From positions 4,058,345-4,122,344 of the forward strand of contig OX243827.1 of NCBI GenBank assembly GCA_945859605.1: a stretch of 64,000 bases of DNA, given 5' to 3'. The DNA comes from Lumbricus rubellus (Eukaryota > Annelida > Clitellata > Crassiclitellata > Lumbricidae). Positions 12,750 to 45,956 of this stretch are shown one piece after another; position 1 is the stretch's first letter; each line of letters begins with the position of its first letter. The position numbers and the translations under genes were made by a program. Under the pieces are notes generated by a model. It worked only from the letters and a program-made list of their open reading frames with translations, searched no databases and was not told the origin of the DNA.

Positions 12750-13856
12750 GGTACGTGACGTTTGGGCGCCGCCGTTTGGGCGCCGGCCGTTTGGGCGCCG
12801 CCGTTTCGGCGCCGGCTGTTTGGGCGCGACGCCGTTTGGGCGCCGTACGTTTCGGCGCGAAAGAAGTTATGTAATGAAATAGCACTTAAAACTCTTTATT
12901 TGTCCAGGAATTTTTAATTCAGCTATGTTTTGTAATGTGCATTGTTAAATTTAATGTTAACACATCATGTTACCCAACGGAATGATTTGATGTTAAATAA
13001 AAGCATTCCACAAAGAACTGAGGGGCCGTCCATAAAGTATGTCACGCTCCAGGGGGGGGGAGGGGGTCCGAGAAAGTGTGACAGTTTGTGACAGGGGGGG
13101 GGGGGGGGTCAGGCCATGTGTGACGTCACACATTTATTTTTTTAATGATGTGTATTATATAATTGTCTAGTTTAATTTTTGCAATTTTTGTTTTCAAATT
13201 CAATCTACATTGAGTTACTGCTTCAATGAATAACTGTGACAACTGTTTGCAATTAACTATTCTACTATTAAAGTCATTTTAATAATGTGATAGTACTTTT
13301 AAGTGGAAACTTTACAGTTTATTAGTGAAGTGTGTTTTAGATTAAATTTGAATAAGGTGTTAATTACAAAAAAATTCGAAAGTGCAACGTACTTTAGGGG
13401 GGGGGGGGGGGTCCGAGAAAGTGTGACATACTTTAGGGGGGGGGGTCCGAGAAAGTGTGACAGTTTGTGACAGGGGGGAGGGGGGGGTCAAAAATGGTCA
13501 AAAATAGCGTGACATACTTTATGGACGGCCCCTGAATTACTTTCAGAAGTTCAATGTTCGATTTAATGTTCACAAACCCAATGTTTTAAAAGATTATGGT
13601 TATTAAAAGCCCTGGTGCGTAAACAAGCGGCAACGCGTCAAACGTCACATTCACAGGGGATAAACAATAGTCTCGGAAGGAGGCTCTTTCGTATGTAATT
13701 ATATCTACAAACGTCAAGGTTCTTCTTTCGCGCCGCAACGTCCGGCGCCCAAACGGCGTCGCGCCCAAACGGCCGGCGCCGAAACGGCGGCGCCCAAACG
13801 GCCGGCGCCCAAACGGCCGGCGCCCAAACGGCGGCGCCCAAACGTCCTGATCCGGG
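12750..13856. mobile_element. Small foldback element with GC-rich tandem arms
   Basis: Two inverted arms, 12758-12866 and 13722-13845, consist of imperfect tandem units of the type cgtttgggcgccg, continuing into ggcgcgaaagaag and its complement. The 8-bp sequence tctacctc stands at 12742-12749 and again at 13857-13864, which fits a target-site duplication just outside the arms. The core is AT-rich and holds a nested MITE (13021-13533). The only open frames are the arms read as protein, so the element is non-autonomous. Confidence 0.75.
13021..13533. mobile_element. MITE, copy 2 (ends AGGGGCCGTCCATAAAG)
   Basis: Inverted ends aggggccgtccataaagta and tactttatggacggcccct are nearly perfect, with poly-G tracts inside each end. 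It is the same family as 8284-8758 and is nested in the foldback element. A flanking 'tga' on both sides may be a 3-bp target duplication, which would suit a PIF/Harbinger-like element, but copy 1 does not show it. Confidence 0.85.
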
Positions 13857-14444
13857 TCTACCTCCACCCTTACAAAAGTTATAGCTAAAGTCATCTATGA
13901 AGCATGTATGTTACCGTAGGCTACTATTTCTTATTGTTAAACATCATATATATATATAGTCCATAGGCCTAGACGTACTTCCTGTTGCTGTTAACTTTAC
14001 TGACGTGCTGACCAGAGTTTTAACCATAAAGGGGCGTGGTGCCTCTGTTCGTACGAATGGTTGCCAGATGGCCTTGAGGAATTACCGGGAAATGGCTTAA
14101 GCGCCTTGCAAGTCGTGAAACCAAAATATGGGACCATGCAAAAAAATTGTTATTGGGCATAAATGTGAATGAATTTGCTCGCAACACTGAGTTTTTTTGG
14201 AGTCTGTATAATTCCTTTGCTTGTGCGATTACAATTACGGTGGATCTTGAGAATATAATATATTGTGAATGTTCATAGCGTAAGACATACATGAATTTAT
14301 AGCGCTATACAAATGCGTAGTTGTTAATTTTAGTAACAGAACCGAGTGCGTGTCCATGTAGCGTGCTGCCATCTTCAGTCCGTTCAATACGTGGCAGTTG
14401 TATTTTCCTGATTTTCTAGATTTTTACGGTAAAACTATTTAATT
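13857..14444. other. Upstream region and 5' UTR of TMED2
   Basis: About 590 bp before the TMED2 ATG. No clear TATA box was identified; only a short (TA)n tract near 13950 stands out. Confidence 0.4.
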
Positions 14445-35156
<20,712 letters not shown>

Positions 35157-36954
35157 GGAGGAGTCCACGTCGACAGGACAAATTCATAATTTCCTCCAAC
35201 TGATTTAAGTTAAATTTTTCTGGAGAACTTTATTTTGAGCTCTTGACGAGACTGACGTGAAAACATCACAGTTGGTTTGGGTTCTTGGTTTGGCTGCGTT
35301 GTTTTGTTGTTAGTAAAAGTAATTCCTGGATCTGCTGTTGAACTGTGTGTGTGTGTGTGCATGTGTGTGTGTCGTTTGTGTTTGTGTGAGGTTGAATGCT
35401 TTCCAGATCAGCTTCAATAGTTTATCATAAATAATTTTCTGAACTCGATACACGTATATCAATGGACCGGTGCAGTGCCACAGATCATCGCTTTCCTTCA
35501 GTACAACGTAGGGCGTTGGATTTGTAAACACTCAACGACGGTAGACATCCGTTTCAGGAATAGATTTACAGATATGGATAATTATCAGAATATGTTTGTT
35601 TTCTGGGAATAAAATCGTAAACAATAATTGTCTTAACATGTTTCATTTGTATTGCTACGTAATGGTACGTATACGTCGTATAGGTGCTAAAAAGGCATAC
35701 ATACCATTTTGTTGCGAATGCTCTACAGACACTTGACCTTCATCATGGTTTTGTGTTGTTTGAGCTGCTGTGCTATTGGAAGGTTTTTTATTGATTATAT
35801 GTATATGTACATACGTATGTATGTATCAGAGCAAAAGGCATTTCACGTTCACCTCAGGCAGACTTTTTCGGAATAAGCGGGTGCTTGATGATTGAGTGCT
35901 TACTGTCGATCAAGTGGTATTCAAATCGCCGCCAGAGCAGAGATTTGCTTTAAGATTTACCTACCTGCATCCCTAGCCAATTCAACTAAAATGAGTTCAC
36001 TGACTTTAGACTGTTGGTGGGAAGATAAGATGGCAAGGGAGAGGACTGGCCACTCGCACTCGTATGCTGAGACTAAGAAAATGAAGTTGCTAACACACTC
36101 ATACCCATATTTGACTTAGAGTTAGCTTAAATTACTGCTCTTCTCGCTTTCTTCTTTCATAATCTTGCATTACACACATAGCAATGATGAAATCTGTTGA
36201 GCAGGAATTCAACACCTGATTTAAACATTCCTGGCTTCTTACTCACATACATAATTATTAATAATCTTTATAGTTAAGAAAGGTCTTGTATGTTCATTTT
36301 TTATTTCTCTTCTGACCTTTGAAGACTCCAGCCATAGCAACATTTTGAGCGATTTCATATTATATATGAATACAAAAACCTGATGTGCACCTCAATCAGT
36401 TTGCGTTGATTAGCCTTGATCTAGCCTACACCTGACAGTTTCCAAAATGGTAGACTCTTGATATAACATAAAATGCAGGCTTCTGAAAATTTCAATACAA
36501 CGTGCAAACATATCAAAATACAAAATAGCACAATTACAGCCAAATCTGAGATAGGTCGGTTACAAGGTACCTCACATAATTATTATTTGATGATTTCACA
36601 TGAACTGATCCAATGATCCATTTTAAACATGCTAGAAATGCATTGAAGTTCAATGGAATCTTAATGTTATTTTATATTTATTTTCACAGCAACAAATCGT
36701 AGCAAAGCTGTAACTAAAGTTCAGCAAGATTTTAGATCCATGTCAGGATTTGTGTTGTACAAAATCTTTTTGTTAAAATTAAGCAAATTAACTGCAATGC
36801 TTAGGGTTGTGGCAGTTGCATGTAACAGCACCATGATTCAACTATCTGGCAAATTTTATATATTAATTAGATACATCAAAATGGATGGATTAACATCTAT
36901 CCATCTCAGTAGTATGTATAATTGATGAAGAATGTCATGTGTTAGGTGGCCATG
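35157..36954. other. Convergent intergenic region, TMED2 3' UTR to SH2 gene 3' UTR
   Basis: Contains the TMED2 AATAAA (35608-35613), a (GT)n run near 35347 and, on the minus strand, a candidate AATAAA at 36677-36682 for the SH2 gene. No coding sequence was recognised. Confidence 0.55.
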
Positions 36955-39900
36955 TTAATTCTGTTGTGGAGGAGTTGGAGCAATGTTTGATGGAAAATCA
37001 TCGGCTGTCGTCGTAGGTCGACTTCTCGAACCTGAATAAAACAAACACACATTGTCTTGCAATCTAATATCTTCTAAGCATTCAATTTTCAATTAGTTTC
37101 ATCGTTTACAAGTTGTGAGTTACAGATCTCATTATAGTGGTGAGTAGCCATTGAGAAAGACGAAGCATTGCAGCATGATCATATTTACATGGGCAGGGTC
37201 GGTTTTAGGCATAGTGGAGCAGACAGCTGCCCTGAGCGCCACAATAACTGGAATCTAAATGTCGTGTGCGCAGTGTGACCGGTCACTACAGGTCAATTAT
37301 ACGAAAATTGTAAACACATAACGTGCGAGTCTTAAGTTTGTGAAGTTTTGACAGTTACAATCAATCAATAAATTACGGAATTTTAATTACCTCTAAACCA
37401 TTAATATTCTACTCACCTGGTATTTCAATATAAGTATCTTCATCTTCTGTGTAACTGAACTGTTGCATGTTGATGTAACTATGAGACTCTTCTGAAAGCA
37501 CAGCAGAAATATAATAGTATTACAATAAGAACCACTAAAAGTTTGCAGATAAGCAAACATGCTCAGATAAGTAGAAGTCAGTCGCCAATGGCAGTCTCTT
37601 GCACACACATGAGAGATGACATCATGCTTGAGAGTTCTTGGTTCGTGTATGTAAGAATGCTTCAATTCTGAAATGACACGTTTCACCATGTGAAAAGTGG
37701 AAGTAAGGATAAAAGCAAACCTACAGTCATCTTAAAAGCATGAAGACTGACCATACAACAATTAGATTGCTTTGGGTTGATGCTGAAGAATTTCTAAACA
37801 ATGGTGCAAAGACAAATTGTTACCTTTCCTCAGGGCTGAAAGTGATTTTGAAAAGTTGCCGGGTCTCACTTTGGCGGACGAGCACGCCCTTGGCCCATAA
37901 ATTTTTCTGACGACGTTTTTCATATGGTCATTTGCCCAAGATTACCGAAAATTCTACCATTTTTACCTACTTTTGGCACCTGACGGCCTGTTTTGCGACC
38001 CGGCTGAGACCCGGCAACAGCAGGTCTCGGAAATCGATGCCGGGTCTCGGACCCTGACCGACCCGGCTCACTTCCAGCCCTGCCTTTCTTCTCTACTCTT
38101 CATAAAAAAGAGTACTAATACCTTGTCACTAATACCTGTGAGATAATAATAGCCTGCAACGTGAAATCATGCCTTACCTGATTCTCTCACTTACTTGTTA
38201 TGTGTCGTTGTTTTGCCCCTTCAGGAGAAAATTTTGAAGCTGAAAAGCAGAAATACTTTGGAATTGAGATACACAAAAGAAATAAACCAGGATGATACAG
38301 ACACAATACCAAGATAAAAGATTCTAAATAAGTCTTGGAACAAATAAATAAACCAGCACGATTTAATTTCTGCTTGACACAGATTTTCTAAATTACGATA
38401 TTGTCGTCCTTGCGTGGATCAGTTATACAGCAATGCAAAGCAGTAGTTCTGAAGGTGCATGAAAGTTGAAAGGCAGCATAGAAACATGCTTTTATATCAC
38501 ACTACAGTCGGATATTTGTCATGCACCTATAATGACGCAGCTCTAACAGTTTGCAAATAATTTTTTAAAGATATGATGGTGCTACTTCTGTTTTCATCAT
38601 ACAGATCAACAAAGTAGCCGTGTTTTTCCAAGTGAGTTGCAGCAAAGCAGTTTCTTGTATAATTCCATTCAAAGGTTTGGTGAATTGAACCAAATTCTAT
38701 TAAGATTGTACAGAAAATAAGTAGCCTAGTCAGTTGTATTAAAAAAGTACTTGCATAGCAGCTGATAATAAGTCAGTTCAAAACACTTCTGCAGGGATCA
38801 ACACTTTAAAAGTTGCGTTAAATTATAGCGACTGCTAAATTATAGGAACAGGCATGGTCTATTGAGTATGCTCAAACCTACCATCGTTGAATCATGCATA
38901 GACCTGCACAGTTAACTTTTGGCTATACTGCTTTGCTGTGGTACTTACAGTTAGACAGAGTAGGCTACTTACTGCTGGATGCAGCTGATATCTGTGGTGC
39001 ATTCAGATAGTTGTGAATTGGCTGAACACTGCTTAACTCTTCTGGACTGAAAGGAACAGTTTCTACAATTTAGAAAACTAATATTAGTTTCACACAATTA
39101 TTATTATTATGATGACGACGACGATGCTGATGATGACAATTAACAATCCTCTAGTGGAATAGTCAGGTATCTTATGTGAACTTTGAGCAACAAAACTATA
39201 ATTTGCTATGGCAGGTCTTGCTCATGGGCGGAGTGTATCAGGGGCTAGGGGGGGGCTAAGTTAAATTAATTTTTTTACCATAAAAATTGTATCTTTTTCG
39301 GGCTTAGCCCCCCCCCCCCTAAGAAGGCCCAGACTCGGGGTTAGCCCCTCCAAGAATGGAAACCAAACTCTGCCCATGGTCTTGCTTATAGGATCACATT
39401 GAAAACTGAATGGTAATAAAAAGAAACTATGTTCTAAAACACTAAACAATGGGAAGTACAGTAAAGCGATGTCAACGACAACTCACCACTCAGCTGTCTC
39501 GTAGCTAAAGCGTGCGGTGTGTTGATGTAATAATGAGATGGCTGTGAAGATCCAGTTGAACTTCCAACATTTCCTGACACAGTTCCTACAAGTTTAAAGC
39601 AATGTGATGCTATATCATTTCAGTTCTGTACATCATGTAGCTTCTCTACTCTCACCTGTAGAACTTCATTGCATTATAATTTATGAAAACTGCAATCGTT
39701 CAGAATTCTCTGGCTAGAGCCATCATAGCCACTAAATCACAACACACACGTGCACACCCACACACACATTTTACATTCATTGCACTGTCATCTGCTAATC
39801 TTTGAGTTGAGCAAAGGTCATAATTATTGTCCATAAGTTATAAGTTTCACAGATCAGCTGGACAATCTCAGGCACATACACAGTATTACACAAAAACACA

Positions 39901-42900
39901 CATTTTGCATTCATTGCACTGTCATCTACAAGTTGATCAAAGCTCATATTGTCCCTAAGTTATAAGTTTCACAGATCAGCTGGACAATCTCAGCTCTTTG
40001 CTCACACATTACACCAGCAAATAGTGCATCCACATGATACTCCTGCAGCTGTGCCCAGCAACATAACTGTATTGCGTGTTTTTCAATAGCTGGTTGAAGC
40101 TTTAAAATCCACTGCAATAATAATTTGTGAATTCCATAGGTCCTTTCTGTCTTTCAAGTCGAGACTAAAGACTCTTTCAACTTACTTACTCTCCATAGAC
40201 TGATTCTCTAGCTTTCTGATCAGTTAGGATCAATTAGGATGTCAAGTGTGCTTCTCGTGGATTATGATATTTTTTGTGATTTCACTCTAAGCAACAATCG
40301 ATTGTTGCTTTTTGCATTGTGATAACGACATAATAGAAGTCATATGGACAATGTATTTTGGCAAGTTGCTGTTGTTGCTGCAAGGTATTCTTGTTTTGTG
40401 GCAACAAAGTCTAGTGTTGCAAGACTGTAATGGTATCACAAAGCAATCGTTTAGAGAAAGAGAGAGAAAGGGAACACTGACTATTAATGTTTGTCTTCAA
40501 TGTATTTTCAACAACGTTGCCACCGTTTACATTCACATAATCAGACGACGACGAACCTGTCCAACAAACAGTCAAACCAAAAGAATTTAAGACATGGAAG
40601 AATATGAACATGGCAATGCTGTTAGAAAAATATGAAAATGCCCTGTGGATCTCATCAAAGTAGTAAAAGCAGCCATAGCAGCTATCAAGTGCTTGAAAGT
40701 TAGCATTCCCCCCACGTTCCCACCCACTTCAAACCTTGAGTGTACTGACTTTAAAGACAAGTTTGCTAAATTAATAGACACAGATCTTTCAACCAAGACA
40801 TTGATTTGAACCACCAACCTCTTGGTTTAGAGCAACCATGCTACACACTATAGTAGAATTCACCTCATGTCATAAATTACTGTGTTTACCTTGTCTATCT
40901 GATTAGAAACCTTAGGAACTCGTGCTCAAATCACACACAGAATGATCTCTGTTCTCTGCACACATCTGCTCTACAGATATTCAAAGCAAAAATCACACAC
41001 AGAACGTAAGTAGCCAGTACAATATGTATGTTCTCTTCATCCATCTATATATAATTGCCATTATTATTATATTATTATCTATTCTACAGTTATATTCAAA
41101 GTGCAACAACTGACCGGAGCAGTTGATTGGTTGCGCTGAACGACCAACCAACTTCACAAACAAATCCATCGCTTCTGATAAACAGTTGACAGGACGATTG
41201 CTCTGCCAACAAAATACACACAGCTTATCAATACATTGCATGACATCTATACACATTTATACATTTTCAATCTGCTGCTGAACAAATCCTATTTACTTCC
41301 ATCTGACAACATTTGTAAAGCACCAATGTTTCAAGTGGGACTCCTGACAAAACCAATGATGTTACTGTTGAATAATACAGACTTCATCCACTTGTAAACC
41401 GGTGTAAGGGAGAAGCTGAGGAGTGACTACAGCTCTTAGACTCAACTTGTTAAAGCTTCTGAACTGAAATTTAGTTTACATACATATAATTACTTGCTTG
41501 TAATTTATATTATGTGAAAACATGCAAAGATAGGCGTACAATAGCATTATTACCATAAACAGCCATACTGTAACAACGTAAATGTTTGTTGGCCAGTTCT
41601 GCTGCCACCAGACTAGACAACTGAAATTAAATTCTTACCAATGCTAGTACAACAAACAATTTGGGGTCATTTCAAGATCAACAACTGATTTAGCAATACA
41701 CAGTAATACAGCGCATCGAAGGAAAGCAGGAAATAACCTTGTGTTCAATTTCAAGCCGAAAGCCATCTGGAGTGTTCAGTAGAAGATAGTGCTTGAAACT
41801 AACAGACAAACAAACAAACAAAATGAAAGGAAACATTTTAATATAATCTAAACAATTTAATACATTTGCAGCTTAAAATATTAAGGTTAATTCTAAATAC
41901 TAAATAGTTCAATAATGAATGTAGCACCATATACACTTGGCAACATTACATAAGAGCCAGTAAAAAAGATACAAATCTTTAATGCACACACGAAAAGGGC
42001 TAAGTTAAGAAAATCCACCGCAATCACTTTCCTAGTGTAAATGTAGACCTGTGCCTAAAACGGATCACAAGCTTGAAGTAGCATAATCAACTGTATGTTA
42101 TCCTATTCAATAATAAGCAGGTTCACCATCTCAGTGACCTTTCGCGTGCTCAGTGGTCAAGGTCAATGCTACGATAGATGGTGGATATACCAAAAGTTCG
42201 GAAACTGAAAGACTCGCGCATTGCGAATTTGCAATTTTTATATAATCCACCATCTATCATAATTATTATTGATTTTGACCACTGCGCACACGAAAGGTCA
42301 CTGAGATGGTGAACCCGCTTATTAGATGGCATAATTGCAACACAGATCTGTGCCATTTGCAGTTGGTTGAATTGAAAGAAGTGACTGGTTGAGGAAACAC
42401 AAATAAGCATGAAGCTGACCATCATGTCCATGCATAACAAGTAAGCATGGCTGACCATCATGTCCACGCATAACAAGTAAGCATGGCTGACCATCATGTC
42501 CATGCATAACAAGTAAGCATGGCTGACCATCATGTCCATGCATAACAAGTAAGCATGGCTGACCATCATGTCCATGCATAACAAGTAAGCATGGCTGACC
42601 ATCATGTCCATGCATAACAAGTAAGCATGGCTGACCATCATGTCCATGCATAACAAGTAAGCATGGCTGACCATCATGTCCATGCATAACAAGTAAGCAT
42701 GGCTGACCATCATGTCCATGCATAACAAGTAAGCATGGCTGACCATCATGTCCATGCATAACAAGTAAGCATGGCTGACCATCATGTCCATGCATAACAA
42801 GTAAGCATGGCTGACCATCATGTCCATGCATAACAAGTAAGCATGGCTGACCATCATGTCCATGCATAACAAGTAAGCATGGCTGACCATCATGTCCATG

Positions 42901-45115
42901 CATAACAAGTAAGCATGGCTGACCATCATGTCCATGTTCAGTACACAATAATTATTGGCTGCATCCATTGCATCTTACCAATCTGTTCCCTTTCGATACG
43001 TGATCACATATTTTCCTGTGCTTTCAAAGCTCGGATGTGACCGCATCAGAACGCTACCTGTCGACCGACTCAACATTTGCTCTGCATCTTCTCGTGTCGC
43101 CAACTCCACAAACCATCTGCAACATCATATAAGGAAAATATGCAAAGAGATCCTCTACCACAGAGGTGTCAAACTTTTTTTAGTGGCGGGCCAGTGTGAA
43201 CATCTTCTAACAAGCGGCGGGCAGGGTGTCGAAGCTCCTGTACAGTTAATTATGAGAAGACCTTGAGAAATAAAAAGTTTAACAGTTTTACTTGGCCAAG
43301 GAGACATGACTTAAAACTGACGTGGATCTTGAAGGGTATAGCTGCTATAACACTATAGCCTAAACATATATGCGTCATTGATGCATAATGTTTCGGGTCA
43401 CTTACATCTTGCTCTCTTTGGTTTTGATGTAGCTGTGCTCAGAACATGTTAATCAGTTCACTGCTTTTGTGGTTCTTTTCTTTATTGCAATATGCACTCC
43501 TATCATCATTGTTGCGAGCTGCTGTCCTAGATCTCACCTGTCAACTTTGATGTTTACCCAAGCATTAAAAGTCTTTCTTGAGAACATGCCATTCACAATA
43601 GCCCTCCGCTTATGAGAGCAAACTAATATAATATGCTAAACGTCGCTTTTCTTTGATTCACCACAAAAGACTCAACAGAGCTATGATCATATTATATGAT
43701 CAAGGTGGCAAGTCACTTGTGAAGAGGACCTGTGATTACAATAACAAAACATTGCAACTATACATAATTATGGGTCAGCTTTGTGCTGTTGCTACTGCAC
43801 GAAAGCAGATCATCCCAATCCCAATGCGCTCTTCTCAAGCGTTGGACCATCCTGAAACAACAAGCTTCCATTGCAAGATGTTTCCTTTGAATTCACATTA
43901 ATGATTAAACGTACATTGTCGAGTGCTGGTTAGTTCAGTTAAAGAAGTACAAAGTGAGAGGTATTTTAAAGATGTCTTCATAAGCAGAAAGTAAACGTAA
44001 ATTCCGCAATGCTTTGGTTCCATGTTCAAGTGGTCAGCTCAGGGACCATGGGAAATTAAATAAATGCCTCCTTCCTCCCATATTCTCCACTCTCGTTTCT
44101 TTCTTTATTGACGCTAACTAAACAGTAAAAATCATATAGGAAGTATTTGAACCTTGCTCTACTTACTGCGGTAAGTGCTTGTTTGCACTCGGATCAATGT
44201 AGAAAAGATGAGACTAAAACAGCAGCACAAAGCAATACAACTGTATTACATATTGCCATGTGTTTGATATTGCCATGTATTACATAATTATTGTCCAGTA
44301 TTTGATATTGCCATGTATTACATATTGTCCTGTATTTGATATTGCCATGTATTACATATTGTCCTGTATTTGATATTGCCATGTATTACATATTGTCCTG
44401 TATTTGATATTGCCATGTATTACATATTGCCATGTGTTTGATATTGCCATGTATTACATATTGCCCTGTACGTATTTGATAATTTTGCCATGTATTACAT
44501 ATTTCCCTGTATTTGATAATTTTGCCATGTATTACATATTGCACTGCATTTGATCATTTTGCCATGTATTACATATTGCACTGTACGTATTTGATATTGC
44601 CATGTATTACATATTGCTCTGTATTTGATATTGCCATGTATTACATATTGCCATGTGTTTGATATTGCCATGTATTACATATTGCCCTGTACGTATTTGA
44701 TAATTTTGCCATGTATTACATATTGCCCTGTATTTGATATTGCCATGTATTACATATTGCCATGTATTAGTGATGCAATCTGGAAAAATTGGGTTTATGT
44801 TGGAGAACTAATATTCACAAGTAAAACTATATATAAAATGCTATACACATGCGAATCTGGTGTCCAGCACGATCTTTTCAGGGATAGGCTGATCAATTTG
44901 ATCTGAACTCTAGTCCCTTGATCATGGGCAACTGCCTTATTTGATCATTATACCAATGCTTTAAAAAGCATAAGCTTACACCTGTATATTAATAGGCTAG
45001 TTACATATATAATATATATATATATAAAATCATGAATGCCCTAATACATATGCACATACCAATATTAATTTTAAGGAAGTAATCTTACCAGTTTGTTGAC
45101 TGTTGCCTTCGACAT
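36955..45115 (-). CDS. SH2-domain adaptor with Grb2-type tyrosine motifs
   Basis: Nine exons on the minus strand join in phase: 45089-45115, 44167-44213, 42979-43116, 41738-41798, 41115-41202, 39487-39585, 38973-39062, 37417-37491 and 36955-37031, giving about 233 residues. After a short N-terminus comes one SH2 domain: QWFVELATREDAEQML, the phosphotyrosine-binding arginine in GSVLMRS, GKYVITYRKG, FKHYLLLNTPDGFRLEI and LSEAMDLFVKLV. The tail carries YYIN, YLNA and YINM (pYxN, preferred by the Grb2 SH2 domain; YINM also fits pYxxM) plus YIEI, and ends proline-rich (APTPPQQN). It is likely a cytoplasmic scaffold in tyrosine-kinase signalling, resembling STAP-type adaptors without an evident PH domain. 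Additional small exons between 41115 and 39585 cannot be excluded. It is divergent from ARL6IP4 with about 840 bp between start codons. Confidence 0.8.
37831..38082. mobile_element. hAT-like MITE, copy 2
   Basis: Ends cagggctgaaagtg and cacttccagccctg form imperfect inverted repeats. The 8-bp flanks cctttcct and cctttctt differ at one base, as expected of a hAT target duplication. Same family as 8761-9012. Confidence 0.85.
39229..39382. mobile_element. Short MITE with GGGCGGAGT ends, copy 1
   Basis: catgggcggagt and actctgcccatg are inverse ends around a C/G-rich core with ttaccataaaaattgtatc. A diverged copy is at 60005-60165. Confidence 0.7.
42116..42316. mobile_element. MITE with ~50-bp inverted repeats in SH2 gene intron
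   Basis: aagcaggttcaccatctcag at the left and its near-complement ctgagatggtgaacccgctt at the right; pairing continues through the cctttcgcgtg / cacacgaaagg and gtggtcaaggtcaat / attgattttgaccac words. No protein is encoded. Confidence 0.75.
42407..42940. repeat. 36-bp minisatellite, about 15 nearly identical units
   Basis: Unit taagcatggctgaccatcat plus tgtccatgcataacaag, repeated with only one internal substitution (tccacgc) and a diverged first unit. It lies in the SH2 gene intron. Because the unit is a multiple of three and stop-free, it makes long open frames on the minus strand, which are not credible genes. Confidence 0.95.
44230..44770. repeat. AT-rich tandem repeat (ttgccatgtattacata)n
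   Basis: Irregular units of about 25-45 bp built from ttgccatgtattacatat and tgtatttgata. Lies in the first intron of the SH2 gene. Confidence 0.9.
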
Positions 45116-45956
45116 GATATTCCTGCCTTGCAATATGGAATAAACTGTAGCATACATGTAAGATGAAAGCAGAGTTAGTCATGCGTAGCCGTACAGGTCT
45201 CAGTTCCTCTTGTCACGTGATCTGTATGAATCGTGCGACTGCCATTAGCCTAGAACTTCCACTTCATAAACCACACACACCCTGCACATAGCATACAATT
45301 ATGCTAATAAAACCTACTCAAAGCATTTATCTATGTAGGCAGGCATGCATAGCCGAATAAAAAAAAGACAGTTGGACGTTTTATGATGCAAGATAGGCTA
45401 ACCTGCAGTACAAAGCAGTGGGGCATGACAAGATTCTGTTTCCTTGAAAGGATCTAGACAATTTCTTCCTATTTCCATTTTTTATACGACCTGTGAGATC
45501 TCCAGCGTCTCTCCCTCCTTCCCCTCTTTCTCCTCTCCTCTCCATCCCAACCTCCCTACCTTCCTCTCCCTCCTCTCCCTCCCAATTACTCTTTATTGTC
45601 GTCATCATCGATGGTCATCGTTGGTCAGGTTTTTTTACAAAATATTCTGATCCTCTTATGTGCTTGAAATTTTTGCAACGCTCACAAGTAAAGTGTTGTA
45701 TCTTTTCTTTGATGCATACAATAATTATAAAAGGTCATTGTATACAATACAACAGCATTTATACACTTGCCACATTGTAGCTTTGCAAATAGTTGCGCTA
45801 TAGTAAGCATAGGTTTTGTAGCGCTAACGTATTTTGGTTGGACTGAAACCGAAAGTTATCGCTCTTATTAAAATGTGATAACCGAAATGTTTCGTGTTTT
45901 GCTACAATAACTTATTATTATCTGATTGAATTATGTGTTAGTAGTGGCCTAATATA
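45116..45956. promoter_or_regulatory. Divergent promoter region between the SH2 gene and ARL6IP4
   Basis: The start codons of two head-to-head genes lie about 840 bp apart, so regulatory sequence for both must be here. No core promoter motif is clear. A CT-rich tract lies at 45510-45590. Confidence 0.45.

Noticed and set aside
13586..13894. 102-codon frame with FGRRPFGRR repeats
   Set aside because: Translation of the GC-rich foldback arm.
41572..41625. Candidate extra SH2-gene exon (VAAELANKHLRCYSMAV, minus)
   Set aside because: It has splice-like borders, but including it shifts the phase of the next exon, whereas skipping it joins the SH2 domain in frame. An alternative exon is not excluded.
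42150..42968. 272-codon minus-strand frame with MDMMVSHAYLLC repeats
   Set aside because: It is the 36-bp minisatellite read in frame; a second frame is equally open, and the region is intronic to the SH2 gene on the same strand.
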